A stretch of DNA of 64,000 nt, from the NCBI GenBank assembly GCA_964519885.1, contig CAZFLX010000001.1, forward strand, positions 1 to 64,000, read 5' to 3'. This DNA comes from GCA-002282575 sp964519885 (lineage in GTDB: Bacteria; Pseudomonadota; Gammaproteobacteria; Thiomicrospirales; Thiomicrospiraceae). Position 1 is the stretch's first letter; every line of letters begins with the position of its first letter. Positions 7,577 through 16,814 of this stretch are shown here, piece by piece. The notes under the pieces are model-generated. The model was not told the origin of the DNA. It made no database searches and saw only the letters and a list, made by a program, of their open reading frames with translations. The position numbers were made by a program, and so were the translations under genes.

Positions 7577-7893
7577 GGCCGCTCCTTGCCCAGGCGCGAC
7601 TGCGCCCAGCGCTCCAGTTGGTAGATGGCCTGGCTGCCCATGTGGCCGGAGATACCGACCAGGGCGGCAGTGACCAGGGGGTTGAACTGCGCGGCCTCGC
7701 ACAGCCAGAAGGTGATAAGGCCGGCGAATGCAGAGGTGGCGATCTCGCCGATGAGCTCCACCACATTGAAAGCCCGGGTCTCGCCGGACTTCACCTTGCG
7801 GTAGAAATTGACCAAGCCACCCCAGGCGGCCAGCCCGGTCACCCACAGGTAGGTGATCAGGCCGTAGGTCGAAGGATCTTTGTCAGGGGTCAC
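7573..7893 (-). CDS. LydA-like phage holin
   Basis: 106 residues from GTG, with AAGGAGA 10 bases upstream. Two to three hydrophobic segments (LITYLWVTGLAAWGGLVNFY, SAFAGLITFWLCEA, and the PLVTAALVGISGHMG region) and the conserved ISGHMGS stretch mark the LydA/holin superfamily III type. It forms inner-membrane holes at lysis. It precedes and overlaps the endolysin gene. Intact. Confidence 0.82.
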   Translation of the reverse strand: MTPDKDPSTYGLITYLWVTGLAAWGGLVNFYRKVKSGETRAFNVVELIGEIATSAFAGLITFWLCEAAQFNPLVTAALVGISGHMGSQAIYQLERWAQSRLGKERP

Positions 7894-7906
7894 AGTGCTT
7901 GTCTCC

Positions 7907-8909
7907 TTATTTGTCGGGTTCGGTGGTGGCTGAGGTGGGCGTGTCAGTCACTGGGACCGGTGAGGCCGTGAAGCGCTCGCACTCGACCTGCGTCGTGTAG
8001 CCCTGGGTGCCCAGGCGGTGTTCGACCCGCTTGATGCGCCAATCGGTCGGGATGCCGGGTCGCAGGGAAATCGACAGCCGGCCTTCGGCTGCGAGCCTCG
8101 GCTTCCGTGGCGTGGACGTAGCGGATTTCCTCAAAGGGCGGCTGGCCAGTGGTGACTTCCCGGCGCTCGCCTTTCTCGAAGTCCCACCAGTAGGCGCGTG
8201 TGCCACCGGTTGCTGTCGTCGGTGGTTGTTGCGTATTGGCCTCGCTAGTCGAGCCACTGCCACCGGGTTTGCGGGCCGAATGTTGGTAGCGCCACTCCGC
8301 CAGGTCATTCGCAGTGAAGTTGATCGTCGGCATCACCTGGCCGGTGATGGTCTTAATCGCGCCCTGCTTGGCCAGCACCAGGAAACCGGCCACGGGCTTG
8401 GCCACGGCATCGTGCCTGGCCGCGAGACGCGTCAGCAGCGCCATGTCCGACTCGGCGGTCTGATCCAGATGCGGGATCGCAATGGCGCCGAGTTCAGGGT
8501 CAACCTTGGCCTCGTACCGATGCTCGGCAGCGATGGCCTGGACCAGCTGGCCCAGGGTGGTCGCGTCCCAGGAGCGGGTCTTGGGGCTGCGAAACGGCCC
8601 GACCATATCGGCGGCCTTGGCCGAGACCGTCAGTGTGGCCGGAGGCGAGCGCATCTCAACCTCATCGACAATGAAGCGTCCCATCGATACCAGCCGGGTT
8701 TGGGCATAGCCCATAGACGCGGTCAGCACCGTGCCGATGCGCGGCAACTCAGCAATCGCGCCGTCCTCACGGCGGCGATCATCGAGGGTCAGCTTCAGCT
8801 CATCGGACTGGATGCCAGCTTCGTCGGTGACCACCAGCTCGATCAGCCGGTCGCGGATTGCAGCGGTGATCTCTTGGCTGTCAGCGTAGAGACGGAAGAT
8901 CGGTTGCAT
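7907..8909 (-). pseudogene. P2 gpD-like late control/baseplate hub protein, frameshifted
   Basis: P2 gpD is the tail hub protein that also appears as a late control factor. From ATG at 8909 the product reads normally for about 270 residues (RLYADSQEITAAIRDRLIELVVTDE at the start is the gpD signature) up to YVHATEAEAR. Near 8,085-8,100 the frame is lost; the true C-terminus (AAEGRLSISLRPGIPTDWRI, then TEPDK) continues in another frame to a TAA at 7907. A single small indel in a GC-rich run explains this. Repaired, the protein would have about 333 residues, close to the family length. Confidence 0.8.
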
Positions 8910-8919
8910 CTATCCCTCC

Positions 8920-9138
8920 TCATGACCACAGCCGGATCACCGGCGCTTCTACCGGCAGCGGCAACTCAAGCAGCTCGATCACCAGGCCAGCGGTGAGGAC
9001 CGGGGGCAACCGCGCCAGAGCGGGATTGGCCTAGAGCACGGCAGCCAGCACATCGCTTCGTCCATAGTGCTGCCAGATCAGGTCATCGAGGACATCCCCA
9101 TCCCGGGTGATCACGCGCTTGAAGATGGGTAAGGTCAT
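8920..9138 (-). pseudogene. P2 gpX-like tail protein interrupted by TAG
   Basis: The ATG at 9138 overlaps the stop of the U gene (ATGA). The product reads MTLPIFKRVITRDGDVLDDL, then IWQHYGRSDVLAAVL, a stop TAG at 9031-9033 (codon 36), then ANPALARLPPVLTAGLVIEL and on to TGA at 8920. This is the LysM-like gpX protein; family members read VLEANPGLA here, so GAG to TAG is the likely lesion. P2 gpX has 67 residues and this frame 72. gpX caps the tail tip. Confidence 0.75.
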
Positions 9139-9533
9139 GGCTGATCCTCCCCGTAGGCCTTGAGCTTGATGCGAAACTCCAGCTTTCTGGGCTGACCATC
9201 ATCCGCAAACACGGTGCGGGTGTCGCCGATCTCCGTGATCACCCAGCCACCCCAGATGCGGCCCAGGCCGTCGACCAACTGCAGCGGCTTGCCGGCGTCA
9301 GCAAGGGATCTCATGGCTTCGATCTGCCCCAGGCCACCCTTGAAGCTCGGGTAGATCACGCCGTCGAGTTCGATCTCGCCAACGTTGCGCCCGACAAACT
9401 GCAGGGCCGGATCGCGGTTGATGCGCGCCTGCTCCTGCCAGCGCCAGGACTGGTTGAGTGAGAATTTTTGGTAAGCGAGCGTGGCGATTTCAAAACGAAA
9501 CTCGCCCAGGCCCAACATCACCCGTTCGGCCAT
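9135..9533 (-). CDS. P2 gpU-like tail completion protein
   Basis: 132 residues. The start MAERVMLGLGEFRFEIATLAY and the region GRIWGGWVITEI are characteristic of the phage GPU family, which joins tail tube and tape measure at the tail end. Intact. It lies between the tape-measure and X genes, the order found in P2. Confidence 0.87.
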   Translation of the reverse strand: MAERVMLGLGEFRFEIATLAYQKFSLNQSWRWQEQARINRDPALQFVGRNVGEIELDGVIYPSFKGGLGQIEAMRSLADAGKPLQLVDGLGRIWGGWVITEIGDTRTVFADDGQPRKLEFRIKLKAYGEDQP

Positions 9534-9578
9534 GGCACACCTCGTTAAAGAATGAAATGAGGAAATGTCTGATCAGGA

Positions 9579-11919
9579 TCAGTCGTACATCGCTGCCGCA
9601 GGACTGCGGGTGGTCTCGCGCATCAGCGCACGCAGGCGCGATTCGATGAGTGCGGCGATTTCGCGCGCATCCATTCCGGGTGGGGCGTTGACGGTGATCG
9701 GGGCCGACAGAGACACACTGGTGTTGCCGCGCGCAGCGAGCGGTTGAGCAGGCATTGCCATCGGCCGGGTGTTTGCTGCTGCCGGACTGCCCGCCGACAT
9801 CGGCATCACCCCAACGGGTGCCGTGCCGACCGAGGGGCGTGGCACAGCCAGCGAAGTCGCACCGCCCAGCGCAGCTGGACGCGAGGACGTTGGTTCCGTG
9901 GGTGTCGGCGCAGCCTGCTTCTCGCCGCCGAAGAGCGAACCGAACCAGTCGCCGACCTGCTTGCCGGCGTTCATCACCCAGCCGATCTTGTTTGCGATCC
10001 AGTCGATGGCTTGACCAACGGTGGCGGTGATGCCCGACCAGAGACCGGTCATGAAATCCGCCACCGGCTGCCAGGCAGCACTGATCAGGACCAAGGGTGA
10101 GAAGGAAGCCAGCGCGGCAAATCCCTCGATGACCCACCCCACCAGCGTGCCCACGGCCCGGATCGGTAGGGTCAGCACCGTAAAAGCTGTGCTCAACACG
10201 CCACCGATCATCGCGCCGAGGGATTGGCCGGATGCGGACAGACTGTTGAACTCCTCCGTGGAAAGCGTCACCGGCGCAAGCAGCTGCCCGATCCAACCGA
10301 CCACCCGGCTCACGCCATCGGCGATGAAGCCGAAGACGTTAGCGATGAGGGTTCCAATCGGCGACAGCGGTGCCAGTGCTGTGGTCAGACTGCTGATCGC
10401 CGGCTGCATGGCGGAGCGAATGCCCTCGAACACGCCGCCGACGTAGGCAGCGATGGGGTCCCAGTATTTGCGGATCACCAACGCAAGACCGGCGACAGCA
10501 GCACCAATCCCCGCCACGATCCAGGTGATCGGGTTGGCCAGCAAGGCTGCCGTGGTAGCCCCAATGGCCGGCAACATCGACCAGAAGGCCAACGCTGCCG
10601 ATTTGATCGGTACGATCAGACCGAGGGCACGGGTCTGGAGGCGCGTCCATGCGACTGACAGAATGCCGGTGCTTACGCCGGTCGCGGCCGCTTGCACTTG
10701 CAATAGTGCCAAGCCTGCCCGTGCTGACTGGAACGCCACCTGCGCAGCTACGATCGGCCCCTTCACGAAGGTCCAGGCATAGCCCAGGGCAATCGTCGCC
10801 ACCTTCAATCCCAGCACGGCACCGACGGTACCCACTACCACTTGTGTGACGATGGGAAAGCGTTCGGCCAGCGCCGTGAGCCCCTCGATGGGTTTCATCA
10901 GCGCACCGACCAGGCTATTCAAGGCCGGCAGCAGCGCGTTGCCCACCGTGATGCCCAGCCGGCTCATCTGGTTCTTCAAGAGCTGCAGGTTGTTTGCCGT
11001 TGTGGCCGAACGCGCTTCGTACTCGGCCTGCATCGATCCGGCGTAAGCCGTTTGATCGGCGACCAGGCCCACCGCCCTCTCGTAGGTATCCATCGAACCC
11101 ACCAGCTTGGCGATGTCGTCGGCGTACTCCATGCCGAAGAGGTCCGAGAGCGTGCCCATGAGGTCGGGGGCGTTTTTGACCTGGCGCAGAAAGGTGGTCA
11201 GCGCACCTTGGGCATCGCGGCCGATCATCTCTTTCATGACCTCGGCCGACAGCCCGATGTCCTGCAGGCCTTGCTGGAATCGCTCGTTCTGCTTGTCGGC
11301 GGTGGCCAACTTCATCAGCAGCGCATTGATGCCGGTGGCGGCGACCTCGGGCGGCGTTTTCAAGGCCAGTAAGGTCGCGCCCAGGGCATTGAGTTGGGCA
11401 CCGGACAGACCAAACAGCTTCGCCGTCGAACCCGCCCGGTTGGCGATGTTCAGGAGATCGGATGCCTTGGCATCCATGTTGTTCGAGAGGTGGTTGATGG
11501 CGTCCCCGAGCTTCACCACCTCGTCTTGCGTCAACCCAAAGATCGAGCGCACGCTGCAGCGAGGTCGAGAGTTCATCGACCGCGCCACGCTGACGACGGT
11601 AAGCCTCCTCGGCCCGCGCCGCTGCTGCACGGTCGCGTTCGAGTTCGCGGGCCTGCTTGGCGGTGGCGCCGCCATCCTGCCCGGCGATGTTCGCTTCCAG
11701 GCCAGAGACCTTCTGCTGCGCGGCGCGCATCGCTAGCGCCGCATCCCGAGCTTGGGTGCGCAGGGTTTCCAACTGACGGATGCCCGACTGCTTGTTGCCC
11801 AGCTCCGCCATGGTCGAACCCAGCTGGTTCAGCTGGGCCTGGGCGCCACGCACGGCCGACCCGAGGGAAGCGGCCAGCGTGGCACCGATACTGATCTGAA
11901 CGGGATGCGCTGTGGCCAT
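9579..11919 (-). pseudogene. P2 gpT-like tape measure protein, internal deletion and frameshift
   Basis: Starts at ATG 11919 (GAGG upstream) with MATAHPVQISIGATLAASLG and a coiled-coil section up to VDELSTSLQR. At about 11,550-11,558 the frame changes and the text jumps to RSIFGLTQDEVVKLGDAINH, a motif that in relatives lies some 150 residues further on. A stretch of the protein is therefore deleted and the frame is broken. The rest is intact to TGA at 9579: hydrophobic segments in the middle (several glycine-alanine-rich membrane helices) and a proline-rich C-terminal part. The tape measure sets tail length; this one cannot be made whole. Confidence 0.82.
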
Positions 11920-12320
11920 GGGGAAACCTCTGGAAGATGGCACGGCAGACAAGCGCCGCGCCAATGACAAGGCCTCGACCAACTCACTCACCTCAAGGGC
12001 AAGCAACTCGGATCGAGGCCAGTGGGTGTAGAGGGCGAGCTCCACCACGAGGGCGGACAGCTCACCCGGATTCACTGCAAAAAACCGCCCAGCACCTTCT
12101 GCAGTTACGCGTAGTCCTTCATATCGAGCTGGTGGATCGCAGCCGGCGGCAATTCAGCCAGGTTGGCGATCAGCCGGATCTCTCGCTCGGCGTCGGTGCC
12201 GGCCGACTTCTGCGCGGCCAGGTGGTCGCCCACGGTGGGGCGGCGCAGGGCAATATCGGCAATCGGCACGCCATCGTGCTCGATGGGGAAACTCAGTTTG
12301 ATGCGTTCGGCAGTGCTCAT
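11920..12320 (-). pseudogene. P2 gpE/E' tail-assembly chaperone region, stop codon before the frameshift site
   Basis: gpE begins at ATG 12320 (MSTAERIKLSFPIEHDG). In P2 a -1 frameshift at T6G makes the longer E+E' product. Here the frame stops at TAA 12105-12107 (codon 72), after which it continues LQKVLGGFLQ to TGA at 12072. The slippery run TTTTTTG is preserved at 12078-12084. After a -1 shift the reading continues GGFFAVNPGELSAL and stays open to the tape-measure start at 11919 with no stop between. The chaperone pair is thus disabled by the TAA although its recoding signal survives. Confidence 0.72.
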
Positions 12321-12342
12321 TCGATGTTCTCCTTATCGTTCA

Positions 12343-12855
12343 TCACAAACCAATCGCCGCGCGAATGGCTTCCATCTGATCGGTACCGCCGACTTTGCGT
12401 ACCAGGTTGATAGCGTCGATCTCGATCAACTCCTCGTCATCGACGGTCAGTTTGTAGTAGCTGGCTGCCACCGACACCTTGAGGGTGCTTTTGTCGCCCG
12501 GCTTCCAGGTACCGGCATCGAGTTCCTTCCAGCCACCGCGCAGATTGACGATGACGGGTTTCGCCTACATCCCCTGCGCCTGTATGGCACCCCGGATGGT
12601 GATCTGGGTGGCGGCGTTATCCAGCAACCCGAAGAGCTTGAAGACCTCCGGGTCGTGGTCGGCAATCGTCAGCTCGGCCTCAAGCTTCTCCATCCCAAGG
12701 TCGATCTCCACCGGCAGATCCATGCCACCGGCGCGGTGCTCCTCGGTTTTGAGGGTGAGTTTGGGCAGTTGGATCTCGTCGATGCGACCGGCGTAGCCCC
12801 GGCCGTCGACGAAGAGGTTCATGTTTTTGAGAACACGCGGCAGTTCGATGGCCAT
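12343..12855 (-). pseudogene. P2 FII-like tail tube protein interrupted by TAG
   Basis: From ATG 12855 the product reads MAIELPRVLKNMNLFVDGRG for 96 residues, then TAG at 12565-12567, then in the same frame AKPVIVNLRGGWKELDAGTW and on to TGA at 12343. Joined, the frame has 170 residues, against 172 in P2 FII. FII forms the inner tube of the contractile tail. The stop is a single codon change; both halves are otherwise conserved. The start overlaps the sheath stop by one base. Confidence 0.8.
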
Positions 12856-14045
12856 TACAGAATCTCCTCCAGATAGTCATCGACCAGGTGCGAGCGGAAG
12901 ATGATGTGCTCGGCCGGATACGGCGGGGTAAAGTCGAAATTGAAGTAAATCTTGCCGTCCGCAATCGAAGTCGGCGAATTCAGGTCCGGGTCGGCCCAGC
13001 ACTTGCCACCGAGGATGGCGCCTTGCGCCTTCAACTGTCGCAGGTAGGCATTGACGCCTTCGGTCACTTCCTCGACATAGGTCTTGGTGATGTTGCGATC
13101 CACGGCCCAGAGGTGGGCGCGCAGCAGCGACTCGTTGATCATGTCGGCGGTGCGACGAACGCTGAGGAAGGCCCACTTGGGGTCCGAGGAACAAGTGCGG
13201 TTGCCCCACAGGCGATAGCCATCCTCCTGAATGAGGGTGGCCACCTCGTTCTCGTTGAGCAGGTTGGCCCGGGCATTGGGGTCGCCGAGTGCGAAGTCCA
13301 CCGGCCGGTGGCTGCCGACAATGCCGTTGATGACATTGTTCGAGGGCGACCACCAGAAACCCCGGTCGTTGTCGATCTTGGCGATCAGTCCGGCGACACG
13401 CGCAGAGACCGGCTCGGTCACCACCGCCCCACTCTTCATCACCTTGACGTGCGGATCGACGACGTAGATGCGCGGCGAGCCCCAGTCCTCTCGGTAGTCG
13501 ATGGCAGCGGCGTCCGTGGTGTTGGGGCCGTCGGCGATGATCACCGCGCGCAGGCGCTCGGCAATGCCCAGCAGTTCCGCAACCACCGGGTTCGCCAGCT
13601 GGCAGGTCTCGTCATCGGGATCTGTGGGGCGCTGATGCGTGAAGCCCGGCGCAATCAGAATGCGCGGCGTCACCTTGGCAACCGACTGCGCCGCCAAGAG
13701 TGCCTGCAGCCCTAGGTACTGGCCGTCCGCGTCGACACCACCGACTACGTTGGTTTGAGTTTCGGCCTCGGTCGCACTTTCGGGGACACGGATCACGACA
13801 ACCAGGGCGCCTGCCTGATCGAAGATGCCATCGATGGCCATCGGCAAGGTGCCGGCACTGCCGAGCTTGGCCGCTTCCAGGCGAGAGCCGGCAATCAGCA
13901 CCGGGGTGTTCAAGGGAAAGCTGTGCTCATCGGCATCCGGTGCGGTGCCGACAAGGCCGATCACGGAGGATCGGACGGTGCGAATGGGACGCGGGCCGTT
14001 GTCGATTTCAACGACCTCGACCCCGTGAAGAAAGTGATCTGCCAT
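12855..14045 (-). CDS. P2 FI-like contractile tail sheath protein
   Basis: 396 residues, the length of P2 FI (396). MADHFLHGVEVVEIDNGPRP at the start and the C-terminal half (RTADMINESLLRAHLWAVDRN, then WADPDLNSP and ADGKIYFNFDFTPPYPAEHI) are typical of the tail sheath family. The sheath contracts to push the tube into the host envelope. Intact, and directly upstream of the tube gene as in P2. A terminator hairpin lies just before it. Confidence 0.93.
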   Translation of the reverse strand: MADHFLHGVEVVEIDNGPRPIRTVRSSVIGLVGTAPDADEHSFPLNTPVLIAGSRLEAAKLGSAGTLPMAIDGIFDQAGALVVVIRVPESATEAETQTNVVGGVDADGQYLGLQALLAAQSVAKVTPRILIAPGFTHQRPTDPDDETCQLANPVVAELLGIAERLRAVIIADGPNTTDAAAIDYREDWGSPRIYVVDPHVKVMKSGAVVTEPVSARVAGLIAKIDNDRGFWWSPSNNVINGIVGSHRPVDFALGDPNARANLLNENEVATLIQEDGYRLWGNRTCSSDPKWAFLSVRRTADMINESLLRAHLWAVDRNITKTYVEEVTEGVNAYLRQLKAQGAILGGKCWADPDLNSPTSIADGKIYFNFDFTPPYPAEHIIFRSHLVDDYLEEIL

Positions 14046-14062
14046 GGGTGGGCTCCAGAAGT

Positions 14063-14084
14063 AAAAAATCCGCCAGCGGCGGAT
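14063..14084 (-). terminator. Intrinsic terminator between tail-fibre region and sheath gene
   Basis: ATCCGCC (14068-14074) pairs with GGCGGAT (14078-14084) around a 3-base loop, followed on the minus strand by TTTTTT (14063-14068). It would stop or attenuate transcription ahead of the sheath operon. Confidence 0.7.
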
Positions 14085-14114
14085 CGGAAAAGAAGGTGTG
14101 ACGGTTCGATGGAA

Positions 14115-14432
14115 TCAGGCGATGGGCTTGCCCTCATCGGCCTCGATGGACTTCTCGCAGTGGTTCGGATCGAGCCGGTCGAGCAGTCGGCACAGCACAC
14201 AGGCCCAGCGCTTGCCTTCACGGGCGGCTTTGCCCGCGCGACTAGAGAGCGTTTCGTCCTCGTGCCCTCCGAAAGCCGCGTTGGCCAGTTGGTCGTGGGC
14301 GACCGCCAGGGTCCAGGCGCGTCGGGAACCGGCAAGTGCAGCGGCGAGCATCCAGACGGAGGCAATCACCGCAGCGATCTGGCAAAGCAGCCAAATCGCC
14401 AGCATCGACAGACGGTGTTGGATCGCTGCCAT
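14115..14432 (-). CDS. Small phage membrane protein of unknown function
   Basis: About 105 residues; start at ATG 14432, or GTG one codon earlier, overlapping the stop of the upstream gene. Residues 9-36 are one strong hydrophobic segment (MLAIWLLCQIAAVIASVWML); the C-terminal half is charged and contains CVLCRLLDRLDPNHC, a possible metal-binding cysteine/histidine cluster. Such membrane proteins occur beside tail-fibre genes. No family recognised. Confidence 0.5.
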   Translation of the reverse strand: MAAIQHRLSMLAIWLLCQIAAVIASVWMLAAALAGSRRAWTLAVAHDQLANAAFGGHEDETLSSRAGKAAREGKRWACVLCRLLDRLDPNHCEKSIEADEGKPIA

Positions 14433-14881
14433 CACTGCAAAATCTCCTGCACCCGGGCCTCCGTCAGCAGACCGCTGACAGCGAGGGCCTGCAGGCCACT
14501 GATGGTCTGGGCATCCGCCAGATTCACCTCTTCAGCGATCTTCAACTTGTCGAGGAACACCTCGACCAGCACCTCGGTCTTGGCGGCGGTATAGATCGCG
14601 GCCAGCTCCTCCATCGTGAAGCGGTTCATGAAAGCGAGCTTGGTGATCACGCGGATCGGTTCCACCGGCGTGGCGGCAAGTCCCGCCTGCGCTTCCTCGA
14701 TGGCCGCGAGCACCTCCTCATCCGTCTTGCCGGAATAGGCATCCACCACCTTGCCCGCTTCGACCCGGTAGCGTGCCGCCAACCGTGACTGCTTGGTGGT
14801 CAGCTTGATCCAACCCGCCTCGGGCGTATCGGTCTCGATCACCGCCACCGCATCGTTGCGGATATCGAAATAAGCGCTCAT
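14432..14881 (-). CDS. Phage tail-fibre-associated protein, hypothetical
   Basis: 149 residues. The C-terminal region (KLAFMNRFTMEELAAIYTAA, then EVFLDKLKIAEEVNLAD and GLQALAVSGLL) matches a module often found in small phage proteins encoded after the tail fibre, sometimes labelled tail-fibre assembly. The N-terminal part (MSAYFDIRNDAVAVIETD) resembles a short beta domain. It overlaps the putative fibre gene by 4 bases (ATGA). Role inferred from position. Confidence 0.55.
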   Translation of the reverse strand: MSAYFDIRNDAVAVIETDTPEAGWIKLTTKQSRLAARYRVEAGKVVDAYSGKTDEEVLAAIEEAQAGLAATPVEPIRVITKLAFMNRFTMEELAAIYTAAKTEVLVEVFLDKLKIAEEVNLADAQTISGLQALAVSGLLTEARVQEILQ

Positions 14882-16290
14882 ACGTTCACCTCCACATAGA
14901 ACGGATAGGTACCGCCGGTGTTGTAGCCATTGGGAATGGGCAGCACGATTTGCGGCGGTGTCACAGCGGCGGTTTGCACCGCACAGTCATAGCCGTACAC
15001 CGCACCGGCGCTGCTCGCGCTGTAGCTGCTCGAGGCATTGAAGGCCACGGCAAACCCCGAGGCACCCCAGTGCAGCAGGCTGCGTCCGTCCGAGGTTTGG
15101 CTGTCCGCGTACATCACCTTTGCCGACGAGGAACGCTTGTTGACGGTGACGACCCCAAGCCCTGCGCCGTAGTAGTAATACTGGCTGTAGAAGGCCACGG
15201 TGCTGCCATCACGTGTCTGCATCACCTGCATCCCGGAACCCCGGGCGTTGTGTCGGCCGTAGCTCGTCGTCACGCCAAAGGAGATGGCGTTGACCAGGGC
15301 ACCGAAGGTGGTGTCCCCGGTGCGCGGCACTCGCACCACGTAAAGCGCAGTGCCAGCATTGAAGAAGCCGATGTAGACATCCCCATTGTCGGTGAGCACC
15401 GGCGTGGCACCGCCCACCGCCTCGGCATTGGCAGCCGGCGTCCAGCCTGACCAGGTGATCGGCACTTCGAGCGGCGTTATGGCCGACAGGATGGTCTCGA
15501 GGTTGCTGTTCCCATCGAGCACTGGCAGGTTGCGGTACAGCCGCAGCCACATTCCGCTGCTGGACGTGGCAGAACTTCCGCCCAGGATGACGAGCTCGTT
15601 GCGTGTGCGGTTGTAGGACGCCGTGCCAAAGTAACCGTTGGGCAGGCCCGCCACCGTGAAGCGGCTGATCCAGCCCCGGGCGCCGTTGGAGACCACCACC
15701 GTTTCCACGTCAGTCCGACGGGTCAGGTAGAGGCGCCCGCTCCAGAGCAGCAGCGTGAGGCCCCCATCGGTCAGATCGCCATTGACGAAGGCATCATTGG
15801 CTTCGGTCTTAGTCTCCAGACCGAAGCTGGGACTGCGCTGCGGCAACAGGATCGCGCCACGCGTATCGAGATTCCAGCGGTCGTGACTAAACTCGCCGCA
15901 GCGACCGGTGTAGTGGTCGTAATTGCTGTTGCTGGTGCTCGGTGCTGCCGTGGCTCCACCGAAGTTAATCGCCTGCTGCAGCGCACCGTCGTAATACATG
16001 GAAGTTCCGCTGGTATTGGCTGGACCAGACCAGGCCCCACCCAAGGCAAAGACGGGATCAAGCGAAACCCCTAGGCCCGAAGGCTGAACGGTGCCGTAGG
16101 AGGCATAGGAGCTGACGGAGATGGGCGCCATGGCGGGCGTGAGATTCGGAATCTGGCGCGCCGGTTTGAAGTCCTCATCGAGCAGGCGGTAATAACTGCC
16201 CCCGCTGCCCCCGAAGTTGCACACGGCGTAACGCACATCGCTCGCGGGACCGTCATTGCGCCCGAGCGGATTGGAAAGATACCGTCCCAT
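14878..16290 (-). CDS. Putative phage tail fibre / tip protein
   Basis: 470 residues, rich in Ser, Thr, Gly, Tyr and Asn, with beta-strand-like composition and no membrane segment. It starts MGRYLSNPLGRNDGPASDVR and ends with a short VPLPIPNGYNTGGTYPFYVEV-like segment. Position between small tail-associated genes and the sheath, size and composition point to a receptor-binding or fibre-type structural protein. I recognise no catalytic motif. The start overlaps the upstream stop (TAATG). Confidence 0.5.
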   Translation of the reverse strand: MGRYLSNPLGRNDGPASDVRYAVCNFGGSGGSYYRLLDEDFKPARQIPNLTPAMAPISVSSYASYGTVQPSGLGVSLDPVFALGGAWSGPANTSGTSMYYDGALQQAINFGGATAAPSTSNSNYDHYTGRCGEFSHDRWNLDTRGAILLPQRSPSFGLETKTEANDAFVNGDLTDGGLTLLLWSGRLYLTRRTDVETVVVSNGARGWISRFTVAGLPNGYFGTASYNRTRNELVILGGSSATSSSGMWLRLYRNLPVLDGNSNLETILSAITPLEVPITWSGWTPAANAEAVGGATPVLTDNGDVYIGFFNAGTALYVVRVPRTGDTTFGALVNAISFGVTTSYGRHNARGSGMQVMQTRDGSTVAFYSQYYYYGAGLGVVTVNKRSSSAKVMYADSQTSDGRSLLHWGASGFAVAFNASSSYSASSAGAVYGYDCAVQTAAVTPPQIVLPIPNGYNTGGTYPFYVEVNV

Positions 16291-16601
16291 TACGCCACCT
16301 CCTCGATGCCCCAGGCGTTGAAGCTGACGCTGGCGGCGCTGGCCTGCACCATGATCTTCTGGCCAGCGGCCAAGGAAAGTGCCGTGCGCTCCAGTACCTC
16401 GGTGGCTGCCAGGCTCACATCGAATTCAATGAACTCGCTCTCGGCCGGCGTCGCCGATGCAGTGAGCGCCAGGCGCAGCTTGGCGGATGCCGTGCCCTTG
16501 TTGCAGGCAGCGACATTGACCACGGCGCGGCGGCCGGTGGGCACTTCGTAGAGGGTCTCCAGCGTGTTGGCGGCTGGCAGCGCCGTTCCCAGAATGGACA
16601 T
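16290..16601 (-). CDS. Phage structural-type protein, hypothetical
   Basis: 103 residues, mainly beta-strand pattern (LYEVPTGRRAVVNVAACNKG, then SEFIEFDVSLAATEVLERTA and AGQKIMVQASAASVSFNAWG). Proteins with this plan occur beside phage fibre genes and may form small decoration or fibre-tip domains. Coupled to the fibre gene by TAATG. No specific family assigned. Confidence 0.5.
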   Translation of the reverse strand: MSILGTALPAANTLETLYEVPTGRRAVVNVAACNKGTASAKLRLALTASATPAESEFIEFDVSLAATEVLERTALSLAAGQKIMVQASAASVSFNAWGIEEVA

Positions 16602-16613
16602 CGAGGGGGCTCC

Positions 16614-16802
16614 TTAGAGTTGGGCAAGGAAGAAGGTCTTGCGCCCCAGCACCAGTTGCTGGGTGACGCTGTTGGCAGCGGCTTGCGCCGTGGCCACGGC
16701 CTGATCGGCTGCGCTACTGACGGCCGCAATCGCCTGGTCGCGGCTACTAGCGGCTTGCTGGATCGCGCGCACCGCATCGCGCAGCAAGGGGTCTTTGGCC
16801 AT
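16614..16802 (-). CDS. Short alanine-rich helical phage protein
   Basis: 62 residues: MAKDPLLRDAVRAIQQAASS followed by an alanine/glutamine-rich helix and a C-terminal GRKTFFLAQL. The pattern suggests a coiled coil. It lies in line with the tail-fibre genes, 12 bases from the next start. Function unknown. Confidence 0.5.
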   Translation of the reverse strand: MAKDPLLRDAVRAIQQAASSRDQAIAAVSSAADQAVATAQAAANSVTQQLVLGRKTFFLAQL

Positions 16803-16814
16803 GGGGTGTGCTCC

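Noticed and set aside
6575..7624. Long plus-strand open frame across the lysis genes
   Set aside because: It is the complement of well-recognised holin and endolysin genes in GC-rich DNA; its product is Arg/Pro-rich with no motif.
8007..8996. Plus-strand open frame opposite gpD
   Set aside because: Antisense shadow of the gpD-like gene; no ribosome site or homology.
13755..14594. Plus-strand open frame opposite the sheath and small genes
   Set aside because: Spans several minus-strand genes and a terminator; composition is that of antisense GC-rich DNA.
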